13,630 bases of DNA from the NCBI GenBank assembly GCA_030433195.1, contig JAUIME010000055.1, forward strand, positions 1 through 13,630, in the 5' to 3' direction. Position numbers and translations under genes: made by a program. This document shows, one piece after another, positions 7,466 to 13,630 of the stretch. A model generated the notes under the pieces. The model saw nothing but the letters and a program-made list of their open reading frames with translations. It had not been told where the DNA came from and searched no databases. Numbering within the stretch: position 1 is the first letter of the stretch; every line of letters begins with the position of its first letter. The stretch is from a bacterium. GTDB taxonomy: Bacteria > Planctomycetota > JACOTG01 > JAUIME01.

Positions 7466-7495
7466 ATTATTCCGGGTCGAGCGGCAGGAGCGCAA
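7466..7495 (-). promoter_or_regulatory. Candidate promoter for the repeat-protein gene
   Basis: On the minus strand TTGCGC (7495-7490, 3/6 to TTGACA) and AATAAT (7471-7466, 5/6 to TATAAT) are 18 nt apart. The AT-rich -10-like box stands out in GC-rich surroundings. The predicted start would leave a leader of about 50 nt before ATG 7410. The -35 box is poor, so this is tentative. The rest of the 7411-7610 divergent spacer shows no other clear signal; a promoter for the VOC gene must lie here too, but I cannot place it. Confidence 0.3.
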
Positions 7496-7610
7496 GGTCG
7501 AAGAGCCGGCGTCCGGCTTCTCAGGAAAGCGCCGGTCAGGTACATTCGGGTGGGAGAGCGTCGAGCGCCGACGATCCGCTGAAACGAGGAAATCGAGCAG
7601 GAATCAACCC

Positions 7611-8057
7611 ATGGGAACTTCGGAAGCACCCGTATCGAAGCGTACGCCGCTGTTTCATCTCGCGTTCGAGGTCACCGACCTCGCCAAGACGCGCGAGTTC
7701 TTCGTCGAGCTCATCGGCTGTCGCGTGGGACGTACCGATGAGCGCTGGATCGACTTCGATTTCTTCGGGCATCAGATCACGGCGCACCTCGTGCCGCACC
7801 TGCCCGAGGAGGCGACGAATCCCGTCGACGGGAAGAAGGTTCCGGCGCGCCACTTCGGAGTGATCCTCGAGTGGGAGGACTGGCACGCGCTCGCCGATCG
7901 GTTGCGTGCGGCCGACGTCGAGTTTCTCATCGAACCGTACGTGCGCTTCGAAGGAGAGCCCGGCGAACAGGCGACTCTGTTCCTCCGCGACCCGAGCGGC
8001 AACGGGCTCGAGTTCAAGTCGTTCCGCAATCCCGACACCGTCTTCACGACGTCGTAG
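7611..8057 (+). CDS. VOC-superfamily (glyoxalase/dioxygenase-fold) protein
   Basis: The 148-residue protein is one two-module VOC domain. The first module begins LFHLAFEVTDLAKTREFF (residues 14-31). The second begins HFGVILEWEDWHALADRL (81-98) and ends RDPSGNGLEFKSF (126-138). His16, His81 and Glu134 fall where VOC proteins place metal ligands, so a metal-dependent enzyme is plausible. The pattern FDFFGHQITAHL and the IEPYVRFEGEPGEQAT stretch are typical of a common uncharacterised bacterial VOC subgroup with no known substrate. ATG 7611 has AGGA 8 nt upstream. Longer in-frame extensions upstream are Arg/Ser-rich and lack domain similarity. The gene is convergent with the next gene, with only 16 nt between the stops. 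I cannot assign a substrate. Confidence 0.9.
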   Translation: MGTSEAPVSKRTPLFHLAFEVTDLAKTREFFVELIGCRVGRTDERWIDFDFFGHQITAHLVPHLPEEATNPVDGKKVPARHFGVILEWEDWHALADRLRAADVEFLIEPYVRFEGEPGEQATLFLRDPSGNGLEFKSFRNPDTVFTTS

Positions 8058-8073
8058 CGGATCGACGACTCGA

Positions 8074-8817
8074 TCAGGATCGTGCGCGAGGCGCCTTCTT
8101 TCGCGTGGCTTTCTTCGCCGTCTTCTTCTTCGCGAGTCGCTCGCGGTGATGCGCGGCGGCCTTCGGGATGTACTTGACCGCGTCGGGGGTTCGGCATCCC
8201 GTTTCACCGTGGTCGACGTCGACCGGACCGATGCGTTTCGCGGCGGCGATGGCCTTCTTCTCGAACCCTCGTGCGTAGGTTCCGATCGCGATGAGGGCGC
8301 CGTTCATCGCGTAGCGCGCGCGGTTCGCCGCGTTGTGGATCGAGCCCTCGATCGTCGCGAGCTTGGCTTCGAGGGTCTCTTTGTCGAGTCCGGCTTCGGC
8401 GCGAGCTTGGGCGAGGCACTGCGTGACGAGATTCCATCCGACGGCCGCGATCCACTCGGTCTTCGACTTCGTCCACTTCTCGGCGCAAGCGAGCGCGTGT
8501 TTCGTTCGGGCGACGTACGCGGAGAACGCATCGGCGGTGACGTAGTTGTCGATGTCGCGGATCCAACCGTCGAGGCGCTTGCGCGTCGCGGCGTCCGGGT
8601 CGGCGATCTGCGTGGCGAGGATCCTCGCGTCGTGGTTTCCGGTGCTCCATAGCGCCTCGGCGAGCTCGTCGTCCGTGCCGATCGCCTTGCGGAGCTTGCC
8701 CAGTTCACCGTAGCTCACGCCGAACTGCTCGCCCGTCACGCCGTGGCGGGTGTAGATCTTCCGGTTCTGGGCGGTCCCGGCCGCCTTCAGCCGCTGCATC
8801 GCTTCGTTCGGTTTCAT
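8074..8817 (-). CDS. DNA alkylation repair protein, AlkD/ALK HEAT-like family, with Lys/Ala-rich tail
   Basis: The 247-residue protein resembles PF08713-type DNA alkylation repair proteins, which are helical-repeat glycosylase-fold proteins acting on alkylated bases. Family-like segments are FGVSYGELGKLRKAIGTD (residues 32-49), STGNHDARILATQIADP (58-74), the helices around TKSKTEWIAAVGWNLV, and the late VDVDHGETGCRTPDAVKYI. ATG 8817 has GAGGA 6 nt upstream, and the conserved part starts directly after it, so the long upstream extension of this frame was excluded. The last 30 residues (from AAAHHRERLAKKKTA) are Lys/Ala/Arg rich, like histone-H1-type tails, and probably add non-specific DNA binding. 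Catalytic activity cannot be confirmed from sequence alone. This subgroup is divergent from characterised AlkC/AlkD. Confidence 0.85.
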   Translation of the reverse strand: MKPNEAMQRLKAAGTAQNRKIYTRHGVTGEQFGVSYGELGKLRKAIGTDDELAEALWSTGNHDARILATQIADPDAATRKRLDGWIRDIDNYVTADAFSAYVARTKHALACAEKWTKSKTEWIAAVGWNLVTQCLAQARAEAGLDKETLEAKLATIEGSIHNAANRARYAMNGALIAIGTYARGFEKKAIAAAKRIGPVDVDHGETGCRTPDAVKYIPKAAAHHRERLAKKKTAKKATRKKAPRARS

Positions 8818-9070
8818 CGCGGGTCCTCGACGGTTTTCTGGGGGGGAGAACGGCCACGCGGGGCGCCCGAAATGTATCAGAACGAGAGCGGCCGTGGGGG
8901 TCTTGTGGGAAAGGGGAGAGCGGGTTATAGTCGATGTCCCTTCACTTTGCGCCGCCCGGCCACACCTCGCCCGGACTCCGTATCCGGATCTCGTGTTCTG
9001 ATCATCGTGTCCCTGTGGCGGAACCTCCGCCCGAACCCGGGACTCGTTCGTTTGAATCGAAGAGGAAATC
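8818..9070. other. Divergent intergenic region between the alkylation-repair gene and the peptidase gene
   Basis: This 253-nt spacer separates two divergent genes, so it should hold both promoters. Only a plus-strand candidate is visible (8903-8931). Near 8870-8880 the minus strand has TACATT, a weak -10-like box without a matching -35. Several G-runs (8839-8845, 8896-8900) are present. No coding potential is seen. Confidence 0.5.
8903..8931 (+). promoter_or_regulatory. Candidate promoter for the subtilase gene
   Basis: TTGTGG (8903-8908) and TATAGT (8926-8931, 5/6 to TATAAT) are exactly 17 nt apart. The -35 box matches only TTG. The transcript would have a leader of about 130 nt before ATG 9071. 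Confidence 0.35.
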
Positions 9071-12000
9071 ATGTCACGAACTCTGCACCACAGTGGAATG
9101 TTCGCCTTGGCGGCGTTGGCGATGCTCGTCGTGGCGTCCATTTGGGCGGCCGGCGAGGCCGAAGGTCAGCCCGCGGCGACCGCGAGCTTCGCGGATCGCG
9201 TCGGCCTGTTGAGCCTGCACGTCGGCGAGGTCGAAACCGCGACGCTCCCGAACCTGCTCGTCGACCTGCCCGAGCGTTTCGACGACTCGCGTCATTACAT
9301 CGTCCAGCTCGACGGACCGATCGATCCGTCGCGCCGCGCCGAGCTCGAGTCGGCGGGCGTCGAGCTGCTCGACTACATCCCGCACTTCGCGTACATCGCG
9401 CGACTCGGTGACGCCGATCCGACGCGGCTGGCCGGCGTGTCTTTCGTGGGTTGGGTCGGTGAGTTTCCGGATACGTGGAAGCTCGACGTCGAGTTCGGGA
9501 CGCGCGTGCTGACGTCGCCCGAGCGGCAAGAGCTCGTTGCGGCCGGTCGTCTGCCGATCCTCGTCACGCTGTTCGCAGGGCTTCCTGCGGAGACGGCCTA
9601 CGCGACCCTCGAGAACGATCTCGGTGGAGACGTGCATTGGATCGAGCCGGTGTCGGGCAACATCGTGATGGGCGTGACGATTCCCGAAGACAGCATCGAT
9701 GCCGTGGTCGCGCTCCCGAGCGTGCAGTTCGTCGAAGACGCTCCCGAGATCACGATGCGAAACAACTCGAACCGCTGGATCGTGCAGAGCAACCTGACGA
9801 ACGTCACGCCGTTCTATACGGCCGGGATTCGTGGTGAGGATCAGATCGTCGGCGTCCTCGACGGTCGTGTCAACGTGAACCACTGCTCGTTCCAGGACAG
9901 TCAGCCGTTCGGCAGCTCGCACCGCAAGATCCAGGCGTACAACTCGTCGACCGGTAGCGACACGCACGGCACGCACGTCGCGGGAACGGCGACCGGGGAC
10001 GGCGGCAGCAACACGCACACGCGCGGCGTCGCCTATCTCGGCAAGCTCTGCTACAACACGGTGCCCTCGTTCAGCGAATCGGGGATTCGCCAGCGACTCG
10101 ATCTTCACCACAACCAGGGTTCGCGGATTCACACGAACAGTTGGGGTGACGACGGAACCACGTCGTACAACGGTCTCGCGCGCGGTTTCGATTCGTTCTC
10201 GCGCGACTTCGAAGAATCGCTCGTGTGTCTCGCGGTGACGACCGGGTCGTCGTTGCGCAATCCCGAGAACGCGAAGAACCTGCTCGCCGTCGGCGCGTCG
10301 CAGGACACGCCGTCGCAGGGGAGCCACTGCTCGGGCGGAACCGGGCCGACCGCCGACAACCGACGCAAGCCCGAGATTTACGCGCCGGGTTGCTTCACGA
10401 ACTCGTCGCAGGGGAGCGGTTGCAGTACGACGCAGCTCACGGGTACGTCGATGGCGTGTCCCGCCGTTGCAGGTACGGGCATGCTCGTTCGCCAGTACTA
10501 CACCGACGGGTACTATCCGACGGGCGCCCCGGTCGTCCTCGATGCCTTCACGCCGAGCGGAGCGCTCGTCAAGGCGACGCTGCTCAACTCCTCGGTCGAC
10601 ATGACCGGGATCGGCGGCTATCCGAGCAACACCGAAGGTTGGGGACGCGTCCTCGCGGACGACGCCTGCTTCTTCACGGGTGACTCGCGCAAGCTCGTCG
10701 TCTTCGACGACGTGCGCAATGGCGACGGTCTCTCGACGAACGATTTCGTCGAGTATCCGCTCGAAGTGCAGTCGGCGCAGAAGCTGAAGGTCACGCTCGT
10801 GTTCACCGACGTTCCGGCTTCGTCCGGCACGGGTAGCGGCTTCGCGGCCGTGAACGATCTCGATCTCGAAGTCGTCTCGCCCGGTGGACAGGTCTACCGA
10901 GGCAACGTGTTCAGCGGCGGCCAGTCGACGACGGGCGGCTCGGGTGACATCCGCAACAACGTCGAGCAGGTGCACTTGAACGTGCCGCAGATCGGTTCGT
11001 GGACCGTGCGCGTGCGTGCTTCGGCCGTCAACTCCGGCACGCAGGGTTACGCGCTGCTCGCGACCGGCGACGTCGTTCCCGAGGAGCCCGCGCTGCGGAT
11101 CACGCTCCCGAACGAAGCGCCCGAGCGCATCTCGTCGTACCAGCCGACCGAGTTCGCGGTGGTGATCGAAGACGCCGCCGAGACGCTCGTCGGGGGCACC
11201 GCGATGGTGCACTACCGCTACAACGGTGGCGCGTACTTGACCTCGCCGCTCACGGCCGAGGGAGGCACGCTCTTCACGGCGAGCCTGCCGCCGGCGGACT
11301 GCGGCGACTCGCCCGAGTTCTACGTGAGTGCGCAGGGGAACGGCGGAACCACGGTCACCAATCCGCGCAGCGCGCCCTCGCAGGTCTATTCGGCGGATGT
11401 TCTCGACGAGTCGATCTACTTCGAGGACGACTTCGAGACCGACAAGGGCTGGACCGTGCAGAACCTGTCGCTCGACGACGGTGCGTGCGAGCGCGGCCGG
11501 CCGGCCGGCGGCGGTGGCCAGGGCGATCCGCCCACCGATGCCGACGGCTCGGGTCAGTGCTACGTGACGGGTCTCGGTGTCGGCGAAGACGTCGACGGCG
11601 GCCTCACGCGCCTCGATTCGCCGAGCGTGAATCTCGCGGGCACCGATACGACGGTGTTCTACTCGGCGTGGTTCACCGATTCGCTTTCGAACCACGCGCT
11701 CGAGGTTCAGGTCTCGCCCAACGGCGGGTTCTCGTGGACGCCCGTCGAGACCATCACGGGAACGTCCGGCTGGCAGGATTACAGCTTCCGCGTCAACGAC
11801 TTCATCACGCCGACCGGCAACGTGAAGGTGCGTTTCGCGATCGAAGAGCAATTCGGTAGCGGGACGATCGAAGGCGGCGTCGATGCCGTGAGGTTCTTGA
11901 GCCTCGGCTGCAACGACTCTTCGTCGATCACGACGTGCGGAGTCGGTGCGGTCAACGTCGGCTGCGGTCCGGTCGAGAACGTCCTGACGGTCAACGGCTC

Positions 12001-12439
12001 GACGGGCGGTGCCGAGCGCACCCTCAACGTCGGATCGTCGACGCCGATGAGCTTCGTGCTCGACGAAGCGTCGGCCGAGAGCGGTGACGGACAGCCCGAA
12101 GGCGCCATCCTGTACTTCTGGTACGCCGAGCCGCAGCCGGGTGACGTCGTCATGCTGCCGAAGAACCTCGGTGCGATGTGCTTCGGTCCGAAGCTCGTCG
12201 AGACGCGGCCGGCCGACCTCATCTTCAACTCGATCGGATTCAACGGCAAGGCCGGCGCGCACAACGCTCCGGTGTCGCCTCCTTCGGTCCCCGATGGCGG
12301 AACGCTCGAGTTCTACTCGCTGCCGTCCGGCTTCGGCGCGCCGATGAGCGTGACGATTCAAGGCCTCGTGCCGGATGCCTGCACGCAGGGCAACTTGCCG
12401 TTCAGCGTCACCAACGGGATTCTGATCCGCGTTTTCTGA
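9071..12439 (+). CDS. Secreted S8 family serine peptidase (subtilase, KP-43-like) with C-terminal beta domains
   Basis: The 1122-residue protein starts at ATG 9071, with AGAGGA 5 nt upstream, and has a signal peptide (hydrophobic core about 10-27). Residues 75-140 and 162-228 look like two propeptide-type (I9-like) modules. The catalytic domain, about 235-535, has Asp264 (VGVLDGRV), His299 (DTHGTHVAG), Asn356 (HTNSWG) and Ser460 (LTGTSMACP), so all four active-site residues are intact. Residues 540-668 form a P-domain-like beta-sandwich resembling that of KP-43 subtilases (AVNDLDLEVVSPGG and DIRNNVEQVHLNVPQIG). An Ig-like segment follows (675-775), then a jelly-roll/MAM-like domain (780-945, FEDDFETDKGWTV). 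The last domain (948-1122) is unassigned. At least 16 Cys occur after residue 270, which suggests disulphides outside the cell. The likely role is extracellular protein degradation. Confidence 0.93.
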   Translation: MSRTLHHSGMFALAALAMLVVASIWAAGEAEGQPAATASFADRVGLLSLHVGEVETATLPNLLVDLPERFDDSRHYIVQLDGPIDPSRRAELESAGVELLDYIPHFAYIARLGDADPTRLAGVSFVGWVGEFPDTWKLDVEFGTRVLTSPERQELVAAGRLPILVTLFAGLPAETAYATLENDLGGDVHWIEPVSGNIVMGVTIPEDSIDAVVALPSVQFVEDAPEITMRNNSNRWIVQSNLTNVTPFYTAGIRGEDQIVGVLDGRVNVNHCSFQDSQPFGSSHRKIQAYNSSTGSDTHGTHVAGTATGDGGSNTHTRGVAYLGKLCYNTVPSFSESGIRQRLDLHHNQGSRIHTNSWGDDGTTSYNGLARGFDSFSRDFEESLVCLAVTTGSSLRNPENAKNLLAVGASQDTPSQGSHCSGGTGPTADNRRKPEIYAPGCFTNSSQGSGCSTTQLTGTSMACPAVAGTGMLVRQYYTDGYYPTGAPVVLDAFTPSGALVKATLLNSSVDMTGIGGYPSNTEGWGRVLADDACFFTGDSRKLVVFDDVRNGDGLSTNDFVEYPLEVQSAQKLKVTLVFTDVPASSGTGSGFAAVNDLDLEVVSPGGQVYRGNVFSGGQSTTGGSGDIRNNVEQVHLNVPQIGSWTVRVRASAVNSGTQGYALLATGDVVPEEPALRITLPNEAPERISSYQPTEFAVVIEDAAETLVGGTAMVHYRYNGGAYLTSPLTAEGGTLFTASLPPADCGDSPEFYVSAQGNGGTTVTNPRSAPSQVYSADVLDESIYFEDDFETDKGWTVQNLSLDDGACERGRPAGGGGQGDPPTDADGSGQCYVTGLGVGEDVDGGLTRLDSPSVNLAGTDTTVFYSAWFTDSLSNHALEVQVSPNGGFSWTPVETITGTSGWQDYSFRVNDFITPTGNVKVRFAIEEQFGSGTIEGGVDAVRFLSLGCNDSSSITTCGVGAVNVGCGPVENVLTVNGSTGGAERTLNVGSSTPMSFVLDEASAESGDGQPEGAILYFWYAEPQPGDVVMLPKNLGAMCFGPKLVETRPADLIFNSIGFNGKAGAHNAPVSPPSVPDGGTLEFYSLPSGFGAPMSVTIQGLVPDACTQGNLPFSVTNGILIRVF

Positions 12440-12479
12440 GCGAACTGCACTCCACGCGGTGAGACGATTTCCGATTCGC

Positions 12480-12517
12480 GACGGGCGGGTCCGCTTTTCG
12501 AAGCGGGCTCGCCCGTC
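12480..12517 (+). terminator. Strong hairpin with UUCG loop downstream of the subtilase gene
   Basis: The 17-nt arms GACGGGCGGGTCCGCTT (12480-12496) and AAGCGGGCTCGCCCGTC (12501-12517) pair along their whole length in RNA, with two G-U wobbles, around the tetraloop TTCG. It starts 40 nt after the peptidase stop codon. Only TCTCT follows instead of a T-run, so it may be a weak intrinsic terminator or a 3'-end protecting hairpin. Confidence 0.6.
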
Positions 12518-12578
12518 TCTACTCTGGGGGAGCGTTTCCCGCGGTGGGGAGCCCGCGGGCACGGAGTCCGGCGGGGAG

Positions 12579-12632
12579 CTGCCGCTGCCGCTGCCGCTGC
12601 CGCGGCGGCGAAGCGGTGCGGTGCGGTGCGGT
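12579..12632 (+). repeat. Short tandem repeats: four CTGCCG units, then four GCGGT units
   Basis: CTGCCG is repeated four times without error at 12579-12602. After CGGCGGCGAA come four perfect GCGGT units at 12613-12632, the last running into GCGGTGATT (12628-12636), an extra copy of the half-site used in the dyads downstream. No coding function is evident. Confidence 0.85.
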
Positions 12633-12641
12633 GATTCGGGC

Positions 12642-12669
12642 TATAATCGCCGCATCGGATGCGGTGATT
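12642..12669 (+). promoter_or_regulatory. Upstream dyad operator with embedded TATAAT box (fic control region)
   Basis: TATAAT (12642-12647) overlaps the left arm AATCGCCGC (12645-12653). The right arm GCGGTGATT (12661-12669) follows after 7 nt. Extending the arms by AT on the inside gives 10 of 11 paired positions around a CGG centre. A protein dimer bound here would cover the -10 box. No convincing -35 box is seen. The regulator is not shown by the sequence. The Fic protein itself, whose family members often carry a C-terminal winged helix, is the natural candidate by inference. Confidence 0.55.
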
Positions 12670-12695
12670 CGCTAGCGAGGTGATGGATGTCGGTG

Positions 12696-12723
12696 TATAA
12701 TCACCGCAGAAAGAGCGGTGAAA
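12696..12723 (+). promoter_or_regulatory. Downstream dyad operator with embedded TATAAT box, next to the fic start codon
   Basis: TATAAT (12696-12701) overlaps the left arm AATCACCGC (12699-12707). After the same 7-nt spacing comes GCGGTGAAA (12715-12723), whose first seven bases pair perfectly. The layout and register match the upstream dyad exactly, 54 bp away. Transcription from this -10 would begin near 12708, leaving a leader of about 17 nt that contains the right arm. No clear -35 box and no good ribosome site are visible. Binding here would block both polymerase and translation initiation. Confidence 0.55.
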
Positions 12724-12724
12724 A

Positions 12725-13630
12725 GTGCCCTTTATCCATGAACTCCCGAACTGGCCAGACTTTACGTGGGACGCCGCCGACGTCTCCATGCCGCTAGCAA
12801 GCGTGCGCCACGAGCAAGGGCGTCACCTCGGGAGGCTCGAGTCGCTCGGATTCGAGCATCGTTCCGAGGCCGGGTTGGTCGCGCTGACGCACGAGGTCGT
12901 CCAATCCTCGGCGATCGAGGGGGAGCACCTTCGAACGGATGAGGTTCGCTCGTCCATCGCGAGAAAGCTCGGTCTCGATACGGCGGGGCTGCCGGAACCG
13001 AGCCGCTACGTCGAGGGCGTCGTCGAGATGATGCTCGATGCGACGCGCGGGATCGACGAACCACTCACTGCCGAGCGATTGTTCGCATGGCACGCCGCGC
13101 TGTTTCCCACGGGGCGGAGCGGAATGCGACGGATCGTGACGGGCGGCTGGCGGGATGATTCGGACGGGCCGATGCAGGTCGTGTCGGGACCTGTGGGGCG
13201 CGAACGCGTCCACTTCGAAGCGCCCGCGGCGGATCGCATCGACTCCGAGATGGCACGATTCCTCGATTGGTTCGAGTCTTCGGGGCCGCTCGATCCTGTC
13301 GTACGAGCGGCGCTCGCGCACCTCTGGTTCCTGACGATCCACCCGTTCGAAGACGGCAACGGGAGAATCGCAAGGGCCATTTCGGAATTGGTCTTGAGTC
13401 GTGCGGACGCGACGAAGCATCGTTATTACAGCATGTCGTCCGGAATCGCGAAGCGGCGCAAGGAGTACTACCTGCAACTCGAGTCCGCGCAGCGTTCGAG
13501 TCTCGACGTGACCCGATGGCTCGTTTGGTTCTTGGATTGCTTGGAGACCGCGATTGGGGACGCATCCGCGGCGCTTCGGTCCGTCTTGCGCAAGGCCGCT
13601 TTCTGGGCTTCGATCGGGTCGAAGCCGATG
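12725..13630 (+). CDS. Fic family AMP-transferase with DUF4172 N-terminus, 3' end cut by window
   Basis: The open frame gives 302 residues up to the window edge. The start is GTG 12725. A stop lies in frame two codons before it, so no longer start is possible, and the DUF4172-like opening FIHELPNWPDFTWD would be lost from the next ATG (12788). The motif SSAIEG (61-66) fits the inhibitory pattern S/T-x-x-x-E-G/N seen in Fic proteins, with Glu65 as the predicted inhibitory glutamate. This makes it a class II type, with inhibition from its own N-terminus. The catalytic loop HPFEDGNGRIAR (206-217) is complete. Fic enzymes transfer AMP (sometimes another nucleotide moiety) from a nucleotide to target hydroxyls. 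The substrate is unknown. Relatives are about 370 residues and often end in a winged helix, which would lie beyond the window. No antitoxin gene precedes it, as expected for a self-inhibited type. Confidence 0.93.
   Translation, partial: MPFIHELPNWPDFTWDAADVSMPLASVRHEQGRHLGRLESLGFEHRSEAGLVALTHEVVQSSAIEGEHLRTDEVRSSIARKLGLDTAGLPEPSRYVEGVVEMMLDATRGIDEPLTAERLFAWHAALFPTGRSGMRRIVTGGWRDDSDGPMQVVSGPVGRERVHFEAPAADRIDSEMARFLDWFESSGPLDPVVRAALAHLWFLTIHPFEDGNGRIARAISELVLSRADATKHRYYSMSSGIAKRRKEYYLQLESAQRSSLDVTRWLVWFLDCLETAIGDASAALRSVLRKAAFWASIGSKPM

Noticed and set aside
7411..7610. In-frame upstream extension of the VOC gene
   Set aside because: It is Ser/Arg-rich without domain similarity. ATG 7611 has a well placed AGGA and the domain starts within 15 residues.
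8818..9141. N-terminal extension of the alkylation-repair frame
   Set aside because: ATG 8817 has a good GAGGA site and family similarity starts right after it. The extension shows no similarity and would overlap the subtilase start.
9074..12562. Minus-strand open frame of about 1160 residues opposite the subtilase gene
   Set aside because: It is Arg/Val/Asp/Glu-rich low complexity that mirrors the codons of the real peptidase, whose active-site motifs are all present on the plus strand. It has no recognisable domain.
12459..12683. Small plus-strand open frame of 74 residues between the peptidase and fic
   Set aside because: It crosses the hairpin, the CTGCCG repeats (read as alternating Leu-Pro) and the first dyad. 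It has no ribosome site and is best explained as non-coding.
12579..12723. Repeat cluster considered as a CRISPR array or transposon end
   Set aside because: The units are too short and uneven for CRISPR, no cas or transposase gene is near, and no target-site duplication is visible. The paired dyads fit operators better.

Overview
The window is GC-rich bacterial DNA with short operon spacing and overlapping starts and stops. It suggests a Gram-negative-type environmental bacterium. The best guess is a Planctomycetota-like lineage, because a large secreted multidomain peptidase and a membrane-anchored repeat protein sit beside housekeeping genes. This rests on protein style only; Myxococcota or another large-genome phylum is possible. 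No RNA gene, insertion sequence or CRISPR array is visible.

Positions 1-5272 (minus strand) hold a tightly packed Mrp-type cation/proton antiporter operon. In transcription order it reads mrpE, mrpF, mrpG, an MbhD/MbhE-like gene (equivalent to the C-terminal part of MrpA), mrpB, mrpC, mrpD and a second mrpD/NuoL-like gene cut by the window edge. No gene for the large NuoL-like N-terminal part of MrpA precedes mrpE. This is the split order known from membrane-bound hydrogenase (Mbh) antiporter modules and from split Mrp operons. The MbhD/E-like protein carries an unusual His/Asp-rich insertion. Most junctions are 1-8 nt overlaps or gaps, so one transcript with translational coupling is likely.

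Positions 5539-8817 are a set of unrelated single genes. They are a signal-anchored protein of carboxypeptidase-regulatory-like beta-sandwich repeats (minus), a VOC/glyoxalase-fold protein (plus) and, convergent with it, an AlkD/ALK-type DNA alkylation repair protein with a Lys/Ala-rich tail (minus).

Positions 9071-12439 (plus) encode a secreted 1122-residue KP-43-like subtilase. It has a tandem propeptide, a catalytic domain, a P-domain-like beta-sandwich, further beta domains and an unassigned C-terminal domain. A strong hairpin with a UUCG loop follows.

Positions 12725-13630 (plus) hold the first 302 residues of a DUF4172-type Fic AMP-transferase with an intact catalytic motif and an N-terminal inhibitory motif. 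Its upstream region has two matching dyads, each with arms of the AATCRCCGC / GCGGTGA type separated by exactly 7 nt and each overlapping a TATAAT box. They lie 54 bp apart, and short tandem repeats precede them. This looks like a dedicated operator for a self-regulated Fic gene and, with the His-rich antiporter loop, is the most interesting part of the window.
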